Positions 1 through 8,263 of a stretch of DNA of 64,000 nucleotides are shown piece after piece. Position 1 is the first letter of the stretch, and each line of letters begins with the position of its first letter. The stretch is from an uncultured Bacteroidales bacterium (GTDB lineage: Bacteria > Bacteroidota > Bacteroidia > Bacteroidales > F082): the NCBI GenBank assembly GCA_937906455.1, contig CALCYT010000018.1, positions 1 through 64,000 of the forward strand, in the 5' to 3' direction. Below the pieces are notes generated by a model, which saw nothing but the letters and a program-made list of their open reading frames with translations, searched no databases and was not told where the DNA came from. The position numbers were made by a program, and so were the translations under genes.

Positions 1-247
1 GGGCGACGGCTTCAGCCTCGGGCAGTTCGGCCTCGAAGACAGCCTTATCCCACCACGAGTCAGAGATATAATCTGCAACTCCAACGGCATAGATACGGTT
101 GCCGTCGGGATTGCCGTAGGCCACGGAATACTGTTGATACACATAGTTGCCAATCAGGATGACGAAGGCAATGGAAACGATGAGGCCAATGGCCTCGATG
201 ACGGTGTAGAGTTTGTTTCGGCTTAAAAATTTTATGTAACTGCTCAT
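1..247 (-). CDS. ABC transporter permease, MacB/FtsX-like, N-terminal part
   Basis: The frame opens with ATG at 247 and runs off the left edge without a stop, giving 82 residues. It starts MSSYIKFLSRNKLYTVIEA and continues into one long hydrophobic segment (about residues 16-38) followed by a periplasmic stretch. This is the usual N-terminus of MacB/FtsX-type permeases in Bacteroidota, where a short cytoplasmic helix precedes TM1 and the large periplasmic domain. It lies 82 bp downstream of a TolC-like gene on the same strand, so the two probably form an efflux operon whose remaining permease and ATPase genes lie outside the window. The family assignment rests on the N-terminal pattern and the neighbour only. 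Confidence 0.7.
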   Translation of the reverse strand, partial: MSSYIKFLSRNKLYTVIEAIGLIVSIAFVILIGNYVYQQYSVAYGNPDGNRIYAVGVADYISDSWWDKAVFEAELPEAEAVA

Positions 248-254
248 GATTCAG

Positions 255-318
255 GGATTTAAAATTCAAAATTTAAAATTTAAGGATTTAAAATTCAACA
301 TTCAACATTCATAATTCA
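255..318. repeat. AT-rich short tandem/direct repeats between tolC-like gene and permease
   Basis: The 15-mer ggatttaaaattcaa occurs at 255-269 and again at 284-298. It is followed by attcaac/attcat units. This low-complexity spacer type recurs in several gaps of this window. It shows no coding potential and no clear hairpin. Confidence 0.6.
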
Positions 319-329
319 TCATAATACAT

Positions 330-1676
330 TCACTGATTAATGTACGGTGTCCCGCCATAATAAGTCACAACGCTGCTTTTGATGAAGTATTGAAGCCGCG
401 AGTTCATTTGCTCGGCGAGGGCGTTGAGGTAGGTGTTCGAGGCGGTCTGATATTCTATTGATGATATCAGTCCTTGTTCGAAGCGTTTCTCATTGAGCGC
501 GAACGCCTCTTTTTGCAGTGCTGCTCTTGTCTCGGCTTGTCGCAGGGCATCGGCGGCGCCGTCGCGTTCCGCGACGGCGCGCCGCACCTCGGCCTCCACT
601 TCTTGTAACGTCTGCTGATATTCCGCCTCAGCACGCTCGAAAGCGTTCCGCTTTCTCGCGATGTTGGAATGCCTCGCCAAATGGTTGAAAATAGGTATGC
701 TCAACGAGAGCTGCACGTATTCGCCACGGTGGTTCTTCAGCTGGTCGAGATATGGCATCGGCTCATAGCCGGCCATGCCCGGATAGGTGAAATAATTTGT
801 CGAGAACCCTCCATACAACGTCAATGTGGGCATCAGCTGCCAATGTGCCGTCTTCATGGCGAGGCGGGCGTTGCGCATGGTGCCTTCCGCCAAAATGACG
901 GATGGCGTGTTGGTTTTGGCGAATGCCACCAATTGTGAAACGTTTTCCGTTCCCGTTGTAGGGCTGTCGCATTGCGGCAGCCGTGATAATGATTCGTCAA
1001 TTTCCAACGGCGTTTCGATAGGCCAAAACATCACGTCCTTCAAGGTGATGACAGCATTGTTGAGGTTGTTTCGGCAATTTGTGAGCTGGTATTGCCGCTC
1101 GGCGAGGTCGGCCTGCATTTGCACCACGTCGGCATGCGACTTCTGCCCCAACGCTTCCTGCCGCTCCGCAAGCTGCACCGCCTTCTCGGCCGTCGCCACC
1201 TGTCCCTCGAGTGCCTTCACCAACTCGGTGTTATACAACACGTTACAATACGCCTCCATCGTGGCGAGACAAATCTGGTCTTCGATCTGCTGCGACTGTG
1301 TCTTGCCCATCAGCTGCGAGGTCTTGCTTATCCTCAGGTTGTTCACCGCCTCAAATCCGTTGAACAAATCGATGCCTGCCGACACGCTGTAGCCGTTGTG
1401 AAACGATGTCACCATGCTGTAGGTGTTCGTCTCAGGGTCGATACTCCTGCCGAAGTTGTAGTAGGCGTATGTGTTTCCGCTCACCTGTGGCGTGAATGCC
1501 GACAAAATGGCGTCACGGCGTGCTATCCTGGCATCGTCGTTGTCGGCGTTCTGAATCCTTATCTTCGTCGAGTTCTCAACAGCATAGAGCATGCAGTCCT
1601 TCAGGCTCATCACCACAGTGTCCTGTGCTACCGCCATCACCGGCATCATCATGATAATCAATAAGATACGTCTCAT
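330..1676 (-). CDS. TolC family outer membrane efflux protein
   Basis: The protein has 448 residues from ATG 1676; a TTG six bases upstream is less likely because the signal peptide MRRILLIIMMMPVMAVAQ begins at the ATG. TolC-family proteins are trimeric outer-membrane channels with a long periplasmic alpha-barrel that receive substrates from ABC or RND pumps. Visible hallmarks are the two-fold repeat of long amphipathic, Ala/Gln/Glu-rich helices (about 130-210 and 340-430) and short strand-like segments such as the YAYYNFGRSIDPETNTYS region typical of Bacteroidota TolC homologues. Length matches the family. The next gene on the same strand is an ABC permease, which suggests a MacAB-TolC-like exporter. 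The substrate cannot be told. Confidence 0.88.
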   Translation of the reverse strand: MRRILLIIMMMPVMAVAQDTVVMSLKDCMLYAVENSTKIRIQNADNDDARIARRDAILSAFTPQVSGNTYAYYNFGRSIDPETNTYSMVTSFHNGYSVSAGIDLFNGFEAVNNLRISKTSQLMGKTQSQQIEDQICLATMEAYCNVLYNTELVKALEGQVATAEKAVQLAERQEALGQKSHADVVQMQADLAERQYQLTNCRNNLNNAVITLKDVMFWPIETPLEIDESLSRLPQCDSPTTGTENVSQLVAFAKTNTPSVILAEGTMRNARLAMKTAHWQLMPTLTLYGGFSTNYFTYPGMAGYEPMPYLDQLKNHRGEYVQLSLSIPIFNHLARHSNIARKRNAFERAEAEYQQTLQEVEAEVRRAVAERDGAADALRQAETRAALQKEAFALNEKRFEQGLISSIEYQTASNTYLNALAEQMNSRLQYFIKSSVVTYYGGTPYINQ

Positions 1677-1783
1677 GTCCAAATTATTTTTTGTAATATG
1701 ATATATAAATAAGTAACAAATGTCATGCCAAACTCATAACATCCTGAATAACAATGATTTATACAAATTCATAAAAAGAAAAC

Positions 1784-1821
1784 TGTAAAGAAATTTTACA
1801 CCTTTGTAAAAAATCTTTACA
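1784..1821. promoter_or_regulatory. Two tandem dyads TGTAAA-N5-TTTACA; possible operator pair or terminator
   Basis: TGTAAA-N5-TTTACA occurs at 1784-1800 and again at 1805-1821, with centres 21 bp apart (two helical turns). The outer halves also form a perfect 11-bp inverted repeat, AACTGTAAAGA at 1781-1791 with TCTTTACAGTT at 1814-1824. On the minus strand this is followed by a T-rich run, about 50 bp after the stop of the MauE-like gene. It can therefore be read as an operator pair upstream of the TolC/ABC operon or as a terminator of the preceding operon. The sequence does not decide between them. Confidence 0.5.
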
Positions 1822-1872
1822 GTTCGTCATGTCATAGCGTCAGAGACGCAGTAGCATTGTCTCATCGCGTCG

Positions 1873-2799
1873 TCAGCGCCGCTCAAGCCACTGTAGCTCT
1901 ATCTCGTCAATCATGCGAAAATCGCCGGCTTTCACAATTTTCCCGTCCTCCACGAAGATGTACAGGGGGAACTCTCCGTAGGTGACAGCCATAAATGCCG
2001 GCGCGGGAATAGTCCAGTGCTCGTAGTCGCTTGTCCGTGTCCTTTCTATGAAATGGCTTATCGCCGCCTCGCCGCCTCCGACAAAAAACTTCATCTTGTC
2101 GTGGCTGATACCTTGACGGTCAATCATCATCGTAACTTTCTCGGCTCCGAGACGGCAATATTTGCATCCGGCGAGCGCATAATTAATAAGGTGTCGCCCT
2201 TCACGGAGACAGTCGTATGTCGTGTCACTCACGCTTTCATAAAACGCCGCCGTGTTCACATTCTCCTTCTCAGAATGTATCTTGTTGTAAATCACATCCA
2301 TAGGCAGTATCACAAACGAAATAGCTATCGCGATGACGAGGCTTCCAGCCATAAGCCACTTCCGTAGAACGGGTCTGTAGTCGTGGCTTCTCTCGTTTCT
2401 TATGATGAGAAGCAACGCTATCACAATGATATTCTTGATGATTGACTGCATCGGGTCGAGTTCGACGAAATCACCGAAACAATGGCAGTTGCTGTCGTTT
2501 CTGAAAATGGCCGTGTAACACAAAAACAATGTGAAAACTATCATCATCAGCATTGTCAACCACCATATTTGTTTGAAACAAATCTTCAAAATGAGACTTA
2601 TCCCAATCATTAACTCAATGAAAATCAATAATCTTGACAGGAATGTGGTGGTAACGAAATCGACAATCCCAAAGCTGTAGATATACACTTCAAAACTGTC
2701 GATTGATAATAATTTCAATACGGCTGTCACGATGAAAAACACGCCGAGCAACAGCCGTACGACAAGCTTCAAGACATCCGAACTATTGAGGTTTGACAT
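1873..2799 (-). CDS. MauE/DoxX-like membrane protein with C-terminal CxxC domain
   Basis: The protein has 308 residues. The first half carries about four membrane helices (roughly 8-30, 45-70, 75-95, 115-140) and the motif CHCFG near residue 107, which is typical of MauE/DoxX-like redox-associated membrane domains. A fifth helix near 150-170 leads into a soluble C-terminal domain with a Cys pair, GCKYCRLGAEK (about 213-223). That resembles a thioredoxin-like active site, although the rest of the fold is short. This layout matches a Bacteroidota DoxX/MauE-type family that I recall as BT_3928-like. It probably relays thiol redox equivalents across the inner membrane. It overlaps the AsmA-like gene upstream by 17 bp, which implies co-translation. 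The exact partner is unknown. Confidence 0.72.
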   Translation of the reverse strand: MSNLNSSDVLKLVVRLLLGVFFIVTAVLKLLSIDSFEVYIYSFGIVDFVTTTFLSRLLIFIELMIGISLILKICFKQIWWLTMLMMIVFTLFLCYTAIFRNDSNCHCFGDFVELDPMQSIIKNIIVIALLLIIRNERSHDYRPVLRKWLMAGSLVIAIAISFVILPMDVIYNKIHSEKENVNTAAFYESVSDTTYDCLREGRHLINYALAGCKYCRLGAEKVTMMIDRQGISHDKMKFFVGGGEAAISHFIERTRTSDYEHWTIPAPAFMAVTYGEFPLYIFVEDGKIVKAGDFRMIDEIELQWLERR

Positions 2800-5700
2800 T
2801 CTCTTTCAATGAGTTAGAGATTATTTTCTTCAACTCTGCAATCTTTTCCTCTTTATAGTCGCGTTTCTCGGGGACGAACATGTTCTTGTGTCTGTTTCTC
2901 CTGACCTTGAACTTCATATTGTCTAAGTCGGGGCCTTTTATCTCGATGCCTAACCTGTTGAGGATAGGAGGGCTGAGTACCGCGATATTGTAGTCGTAGC
3001 TCATGTCGAGGTTATGTCGTCCATACAGCATCGCCGAATATTTATCCATCGAGATGGCAAACGGATATACGTCGATTTCGTTTTTGAAGACGGTGAACTG
3101 CACGTCGAGGCTGTCGATTTTGTTGTCGGTTTTTTTGCTGAAGAGCAACAATCGCTTGATTTTGTTGAATGTCTCTCCGTCAAGCACCACGAGGTCTTGT
3201 CCTTCTATGCTGCATGCGGCTTTCAAGGTCGAATATTTCACCGAATAATCCGCTTTGAGGTTGGTCTCGGCGGCGAAATGGAACTCGGCGTTGCCCGCAA
3301 ACGACTTCAGCATCGGGACGATGGTGTCGAGGTCAGGCATGATATGTATCATCTCGGCGATGTCGATGTCGAGCAGATGGAAGTCGAAGCCTGCGTAGAG
3401 ATGGTTTCTCCTCTTTGACTTGTATATCGCGGTGAGCTGCATCTTGGCGGCATCGCTGGTGAATCCCATCTCCGACAACACGAGGATGCCGTCTTTCACG
3501 GTGAGGTCGCCGCCTACATTCTTGATTTTCATCTCGCCGACCTGCGCGCCGTTAATCATGGTGTGCAAAATGATATCCACGCCGTAAGGCACCATGAATG
3601 GCACGCTTTCCTTGATGACGGTGGTGTCTGTCACAACGTCAGGCGATTCCGTTGTCTCGTCTGAGCCCATGCCGCTGAAAATGTCCATCAGCTGATTTAT
3701 GTCGGTGTAGCTTGAGGTGAAGTTGAACTCGCCCTGTAGTAGCTGGTTGTTCTTGAAATGCTCGTAGATGTTGGTGAGTGTGCCGTCAAGGTTGAAGTCG
3801 GAGTTGCCGAGTACAATCCTGCTGCCGCCTATGTTCAAGCCCGCCTCGTCATAGTTTAAGTCAATGTTGGGTATCACTATCTGCTCGCTCATGTCGCTCA
3901 TGGAGAACACGGCGTTGCTGAGGTCGATGTTTACGAACGGGTTCCATTGCAGATAGATGTCATCTTCCTTCTCGTCATAGTCCGCCACGACGTTGAGCGA
4001 GATGGCCTCGGTGCCGAAATACATCTCGTCGCCCATGGCAAATTCCAGACTGTCGCTGCTATACACCGCCGCGTATGAGACGTTGCCCTCGTTGGCGGAA
4101 GGAAGCATATGCGCGCTGCCGCTCGCAAAGGTGCTGTGCAACATCATGTCATCCATCATGAAGTCAAGCCGGCTGAAGCTGAAGTCGGCCTTGGCAGCCA
4201 TCATAACGGTGCTGTCGAGGACGTTCGACACCTGCGCGTTGATATTGAAATCGTTCAAGGCGGCAGTCATCATGCCGCTGATGTCGGCATTGAGGTCGGA
4301 GCCTTCCAACACCACATGTACAAGGCCGTCGCGTATAGAGTTGACATCGGGGTTCGGCAAGGTGAAACTGAGCTTCATGTCAGGCGACATCATGTTGATG
4401 GTGTCGGCATACACTATGTTCAAGTCATTGAAACTCAACTCGCCGTTGAGCTTGGTGTTCATCAAGTCGAGCCGGGTAAACTGCTCCATGCTGCCACTGA
4501 GATTGAAGTTGGCCTTGACAACACCCTGCGCCGTCAGCTCGTCAGGAAGAAACGTCTTCACGTCGTCGAAATCAACATCAGCCCTCACGCTGAGGTCGCA
4601 AAGCATCTCGTCAAGTACGTCGCCGACGCTGCCACTCGCCGCGATGATGCTGTTGTTCATCCTGACTCTCAACGTTTTAAGTGCCACATCCGATTTCCCG
4701 TTGAGGTTGACATTGGCATGCAGAATGGCGTTGAGCTGAGTGAGAGGATAGGGGAGAAGGCTGTCCATCATGACGTAACCGTCGTTGAGTGTCACGTCAG
4801 CGGTGACGCGCGGCATCGACGTCTCGTTGTAAACACCCGCGATGTGCGAGCTGAGACGTATCTTGCCGTCCACATCAATGCCTTCAAGCAACTCTTCTCG
4901 CATGTCCTCTGGGATGAGCTGAATCAACTTATTGATAACCAATGTGTTAGTGCTAACATCCATATTCATCGTGATGTCAGGCTCACCAAGGGTAAGCTGT
5001 CCCATGAAACTGATGATGATGTCGTTGAACCTCAGCTCCGATGTCTCAAAATTAGCGTCACCCTTCTCAAGGTCGCAGGCAAGAGGCGATTTAAAGCTTA
5101 TATTGGTGTTGTCGATATATTGCTCGCCGTCCATCACGACATTCATCCCGTTGATGCTCATTTCGGCGTCTCCTTTTATGAAGTCGTAGTTGTTGACATC
5201 GCCTATATATTTGATTTTGAAGCTGTTGAAACCCGCCGCTATGTCGTTTTCACCTTGCATGAGGAAGGCGAGGGCTCCGGTACCCACCATGACGTCGGCT
5301 TTGATGTCGTCGCCTCTCATGCCGATTTTCCCATCTACTGTTACGTTGTTGACGGCGAATTTCATCTTGGTGGTGTCGTTGATTTCAGCTGCCACGCCGT
5401 CGATGGTCAGACTCAAATCACCGTCGATGACGTCTTCGTTGACGGTGCCTTTCATCTTGAGTGCCAACCCGTTTATAGAAGCGATGGTGCTCGTGGCCAA
5501 ATCAGTGTATCGTAGTTCTATGTCATTGAGCCTCAGCTTGTCAAGGTCAATGAGATACGACCCTTGCTCTGACTCAAGCACATCTTCCGTCGGCTCGCTC
5601 GCAGGGAAGATGTCGAAATTGTTGTTGCCTTCCGTGTCGAAAAACGCATTGATGAAACCGCCGTTGAGCAGACATTTGTTGATGATAATCTTGTTTCCGA

Positions 5701-6016
5701 AGAGTATTTCCCTGATGTTGACCGACACTACGCATTCGTCGATGGCGGCGAGGGTGTCGGTGGTCCATCCTTTGGTGGAGTTAAGCAGCACAAGGTCGTT
5801 GATTTCTACGCCGGCGTCGGGAAAAGTCTTGAATAACGTCAAATCCACCTTCCCGATGTTGTAGTCGCAAGTGATGAAATTTGCGGCGTATCTGTTGACA
5901 AGCGACGTCAAGCGTTTCGGACTGAAAATCAGATACATCGCGATTAATAACACGATAACTATCACGCCCACCAGCGAGGCGAGACTTATCCACGTGACCT
6001 TGAATGCTTTTTTCAT
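2783..6016 (-). CDS. AsmA/TamB-like giant envelope protein
   Basis: The protein has 1077 residues. It has one N-terminal membrane anchor (about 8-32), then a long, repetitive, beta-rich periplasmic body with alternating hydrophobic residues. The early segment KRLTSLVNRYAANFITCDYNIGKVDLTLFKTFPDAGVEI corresponds to the AsmA N-terminal motif, and the C-terminal third resembles AsmA-like C-terminal regions. Members of the wider AsmA/TamB/YhdP group form long hydrophobic grooves bridging the two membranes and are linked to phospholipid transport. The C-terminus is basic (KVRRNRHKNMF). The gene starts an operon with the MauE-like gene. The family call is firm; a lipid-transport role here is inference from the family. 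Confidence 0.85.
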   Translation of the reverse strand: MKKAFKVTWISLASLVGVIVIVLLIAMYLIFSPKRLTSLVNRYAANFITCDYNIGKVDLTLFKTFPDAGVEINDLVLLNSTKGWTTDTLAAIDECVVSVNIREILFGNKIIINKCLLNGGFINAFFDTEGNNNFDIFPASEPTEDVLESEQGSYLIDLDKLRLNDIELRYTDLATSTIASINGLALKMKGTVNEDVIDGDLSLTIDGVAAEINDTTKMKFAVNNVTVDGKIGMRGDDIKADVMVGTGALAFLMQGENDIAAGFNSFKIKYIGDVNNYDFIKGDAEMSINGMNVVMDGEQYIDNTNISFKSPLACDLEKGDANFETSELRFNDIIISFMGQLTLGEPDITMNMDVSTNTLVINKLIQLIPEDMREELLEGIDVDGKIRLSSHIAGVYNETSMPRVTADVTLNDGYVMMDSLLPYPLTQLNAILHANVNLNGKSDVALKTLRVRMNNSIIAASGSVGDVLDEMLCDLSVRADVDFDDVKTFLPDELTAQGVVKANFNLSGSMEQFTRLDLMNTKLNGELSFNDLNIVYADTINMMSPDMKLSFTLPNPDVNSIRDGLVHVVLEGSDLNADISGMMTAALNDFNINAQVSNVLDSTVMMAAKADFSFSRLDFMMDDMMLHSTFASGSAHMLPSANEGNVSYAAVYSSDSLEFAMGDEMYFGTEAISLNVVADYDEKEDDIYLQWNPFVNIDLSNAVFSMSDMSEQIVIPNIDLNYDEAGLNIGGSRIVLGNSDFNLDGTLTNIYEHFKNNQLLQGEFNFTSSYTDINQLMDIFSGMGSDETTESPDVVTDTTVIKESVPFMVPYGVDIILHTMINGAQVGEMKIKNVGGDLTVKDGILVLSEMGFTSDAAKMQLTAIYKSKRRNHLYAGFDFHLLDIDIAEMIHIMPDLDTIVPMLKSFAGNAEFHFAAETNLKADYSVKYSTLKAACSIEGQDLVVLDGETFNKIKRLLLFSKKTDNKIDSLDVQFTVFKNEIDVYPFAISMDKYSAMLYGRHNLDMSYDYNIAVLSPPILNRLGIEIKGPDLDNMKFKVRRNRHKNMFVPEKRDYKEEKIAELKKIISNSLKENVKPQ

Positions 6017-6065
6017 ATCAATAAACGGTTATTAGCTAACAACTTTCTACTTTTAACTATCAACT

Positions 6066-6099
6066 GACTCTACACTCTACACTCTCAACTCTCCACTCT
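6066..6099. repeat. ctctac/ctcaact tandem repeat spacer
   Basis: About five imperfect copies of a 7-8 bp unit (ctctaca, ctctcaa, ctccact) lie directly after the minus-strand lipoprotein stop and reach into the spacer before the AsmA-like gene. Nothing else is visible in the spacer. Confidence 0.55.
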
Positions 6100-6493
6100 A
6101 ATTAACTCTTATCATCGTGTATTCCGCTCTCCAGCCTTCATTATTATACTTGAATGTCGTCTCATTCAAGATGAGGATGTTGCAGTATTGAGGGACATCG
6201 CCCTGATTGCCTTGAAAATGAACGGTTTGCGTGAGGTTGTTGTTGCTGTCGATACTCCAGTCGAAAGTGTCGGCTTCTTCTTCCAACACGTCGTCGGCAG
6301 GATCCCACATCTTGCCGGTGCCATTGGCATTATAAACCTCGAAATGGCCGCTGTCAGCAGTTCTCCATCGTCCCACGATAAGTTCAGAATAAGGTGTTGA
6401 ACTTGTGGCGTCATCATCCTTTTTAGAGCACGACACTGTCATCAATGTGACGACAACCATCGCCGCTACCAATAATGTTATGCTTTTTTTCAT
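6098..6493 (-). CDS. Small lipoprotein, lipocalin-like
   Basis: The protein has 131 residues with a lipoprotein signal ending in VSCSKKDDD (Cys about 22). The mature part opens with the segment IVGRWRTADSGHFEVYNANGTGKMWD, which is characteristic of Bacteroidota lipocalin-like domain lipoproteins, and ends in short beta-strands. Length and pattern fit a small surface or periplasmic lipoprotein that binds a hydrophobic ligand or acts as a scaffold. No specific ligand is indicated. It stands alone between AsmA-like and RidA genes, with tandem-repeat spacers on both sides. Confidence 0.65.
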   Translation of the reverse strand: MKKSITLLVAAMVVVTLMTVSCSKKDDDATSSTPYSELIVGRWRTADSGHFEVYNANGTGKMWDPADDVLEEEADTFDWSIDSNNNLTQTVHFQGNQGDVPQYCNILILNETTFKYNNEGWRAEYTMIRVN

Positions 6494-6512
6494 TTCCGTA
6501 ATATTTGCATTC

Positions 6513-6577
6513 TATTAAACTATTAAACTGTTAAACCATTAAACTATTAAGCTAATAAGCTAATAAGCTAATAAACT
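6513..6577. repeat. attaaac and taagcta tandem repeats
   Basis: Four copies of tattaaac-like units are followed by four copies of an 8-bp ctaataag unit. They fill the spacer between RidA and the lipoprotein gene and end at the RidA stop codon. This is the same class of simple intergenic tandem array as elsewhere in the window, but with a different unit. Confidence 0.6.
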
Positions 6578-6953
6578 AAATCACCGCAATCATCTCAATC
6601 TCCACCATCACCTCTTTCGGGAGCGTTCTCACTGCGAATGCGGCTCTCGCCGGAGGGTCTTGCTTGAAATATTTTCCATAAACGGCGTTCATGGTCCCGA
6701 AGTTGGCGATGTCGCTGAGATAACAGGTCGATTTCACCACGTTGTCAAATGTGCATCCTGCCTCTTTGAGGATGGCCTCAAGGTTTTTCATCACTTGTTC
6801 GGTCTGCTCCGTGATGCCGCCGTCAACCACGTTGCCTGTGGCGGGGTTCACCGGCATCTGACCTGAGATAAATAGGAATCCGTTGGCGGCGATGGCCTGG
6901 CTGTAAGGCCCTATCGCCCCGGGAGCGTTGTTTGTCGCGATTGCTTTTTTCAT
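6576..6953 (-). CDS. RidA family reactive intermediate/imine deaminase
   Basis: The protein has 125 residues from ATG 6953. RidA proteins hydrolyse reactive enamines and imines released by PLP enzymes. Visible motifs are the N-terminal NNAPGAIGPYSQA, SGQMPVNPATG, the central CYLSDIANF and the C-terminal PPARAAFAVRTLPK, whose first Arg is the carboxylate-binding residue. The family trimerises in the cytosol. The start codon overlaps the stop of the lytic transglycosylase as ATGA (4 bp), so it is translationally coupled to an envelope gene. No functional link is obvious and the pairing may be incidental. Confidence 0.93.
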   Translation of the reverse strand: MKKAIATNNAPGAIGPYSQAIAANGFLFISGQMPVNPATGNVVDGGITEQTEQVMKNLEAILKEAGCTFDNVVKSTCYLSDIANFGTMNAVYGKYFKQDPPARAAFAVRTLPKEVMVEIEMIAVI

Positions 6954-8131
6954 TGTATCCAAGTTTTAAAATTATTCATTCTTTCTGTGACTTTCCTGAT
7001 GTAGTTCTGCGTCTCCGGCATGAGGTTCTTCTCAAAATAACTGAACAGCTGCTTGTAGCTCATCTCATTTATTTTAGGTATCGCCTTGCCGATTTTGGTA
7101 TCGCCTCTCAACGCGCGCGACACGTTGCCCGCGCCGGTGTTGTACGACGCGATGACGCATAACGTCTGGCTGTCTTTGTCGGTCACGCCGCTGTAATATC
7201 TCTTCTTCAGGAGATAAAGGTAATGCACACCCATCTCGATGTTGTTTTCAGGCTCATAAAGATAGTTCCCTGTCGGAGCCGAGAACGGCTTCTTGAGGCT
7301 TTCCGCGCAGTCGGCACCTGCAGTGCGTGGCACGATCTGCATCAGACCGTAGGCCGGCACGTGTGACTTTGCCTTCGGGTTGAACGACGACTCGGTCTGC
7401 ATGATGGCGTAGGCGAGACATGGGTCAACGTCCCATTTGTCACAGTATTTCTGCACCTCTTTCTTATATTGCTCCGCACGAGTGCGAACGTGGTCGGGCA
7501 CTAACTCTAACTTGATGGTCACCACCTCGCGCTCCACCTTGTCGTCACCTTTGATGGTCTTCACCTCCGGCTTTATGTTCTGTACTATCTCCTCGACGCC
7601 CTTGTCGAGATTTTTCTCGGTCACCATCTTGCCGGAAGGCGTCTGCACCTGATTCTCAAGCACCGGCTTCTCCTGCAACGGCACGGCCTTCTCCACCTCC
7701 GAGTCGTAGTCCTTGGTCTTTCCTTTGTTGGTCAACAAAATCTTGAGCTTCTCCTCAATCTCTTTTTTGTCAACACTCTTGCCTTTCTCCTGGATGATTT
7801 CAATGGTCGCCTCGCCGCTTTCAAAATCAACGCTGCTGCGCGACTTGCCGTCATTCGAGTACTCCACCCAGTCTGTCTGAGTGCTCTCTTTCACGTTGTC
7901 CTTGCCCCAGGTCTCGGCTCTCTCCTTGAGGAACTTGTTGTACGCCTCCTGCTCTTTCTTCACGTAGTCCTCATACTCTTTTTGCATCTTTGCAATGGTC
8001 TCGTCGCGCCCTTTCTTCATTTCATTCAGCTTCTCCTCACGCTCTCGCTTGTATCTGTCAAATTCAGTCTCGACTTGCGCGAAACACCCGAAGCAACAGA
8101 AAACCAATGTAATAAAGAATAACTTTTTCAT
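6950..8131 (-). CDS. Lytic murein transglycosylase, MltC-like
   Basis: The protein has 393 residues with a signal peptide (MKKLFFITLVFCCFGCFAQ). A highly charged coiled coil follows (about 22-75). A central region resembles the MltC N-terminal domain, and a C-terminal SLT domain (about 230-375) has the catalytic Glu in MQTESSFNPKAKSHVPAYG, then LMQIVPRTAG and the conserved ASYNTGAGNV. These enzymes cleave the MurNAc-GlcNAc bond with 1,6-anhydro product formation. The C-terminal domain is close to the MltC type. The N-terminal coiled coil is longer than in the E. coli protein. A TAnnTTTG box lies at 8152-8159 upstream. Confidence 0.88.
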   Translation of the reverse strand: MKKLFFITLVFCCFGCFAQVETEFDRYKREREEKLNEMKKGRDETIAKMQKEYEDYVKKEQEAYNKFLKERAETWGKDNVKESTQTDWVEYSNDGKSRSSVDFESGEATIEIIQEKGKSVDKKEIEEKLKILLTNKGKTKDYDSEVEKAVPLQEKPVLENQVQTPSGKMVTEKNLDKGVEEIVQNIKPEVKTIKGDDKVEREVVTIKLELVPDHVRTRAEQYKKEVQKYCDKWDVDPCLAYAIMQTESSFNPKAKSHVPAYGLMQIVPRTAGADCAESLKKPFSAPTGNYLYEPENNIEMGVHYLYLLKKRYYSGVTDKDSQTLCVIASYNTGAGNVSRALRGDTKIGKAIPKINEMSYKQLFSYFEKNLMPETQNYIRKVTERMNNFKTWIQ

Positions 8132-8151
8132 GACTTTAATTTTTTATTTCG

Positions 8152-8159
8152 CAAAAATA
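8152..8159 (-). promoter_or_regulatory. Predicted -7 box TATTTTTG for the transglycosylase-ridA unit
   Basis: The minus strand reads TATTTTTG, a perfect match to the Bacteroidota TAnnTTTG element, 20 bp before the ATG at 8131. No convincing -33 TTG is seen at the usual spacing. Confidence 0.5.
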
Positions 8160-8263
8160 ATAAATTTTTTCAACAATCTGAAATTTTTCTCGATAAACCT
8201 GAACAAAATTCCAAAAACAATAACCAATAAACCAAATTCAACAACCAATAACCATTACTGAAA

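Noticed and set aside
4109..5515. A 468-codon plus-strand frame opposite the AsmA-like gene
   Set aside because: It is antisense to a gene with clear family features, its translation is His/Val-rich low-quality sequence, and no signal, domain or promoter supports it.
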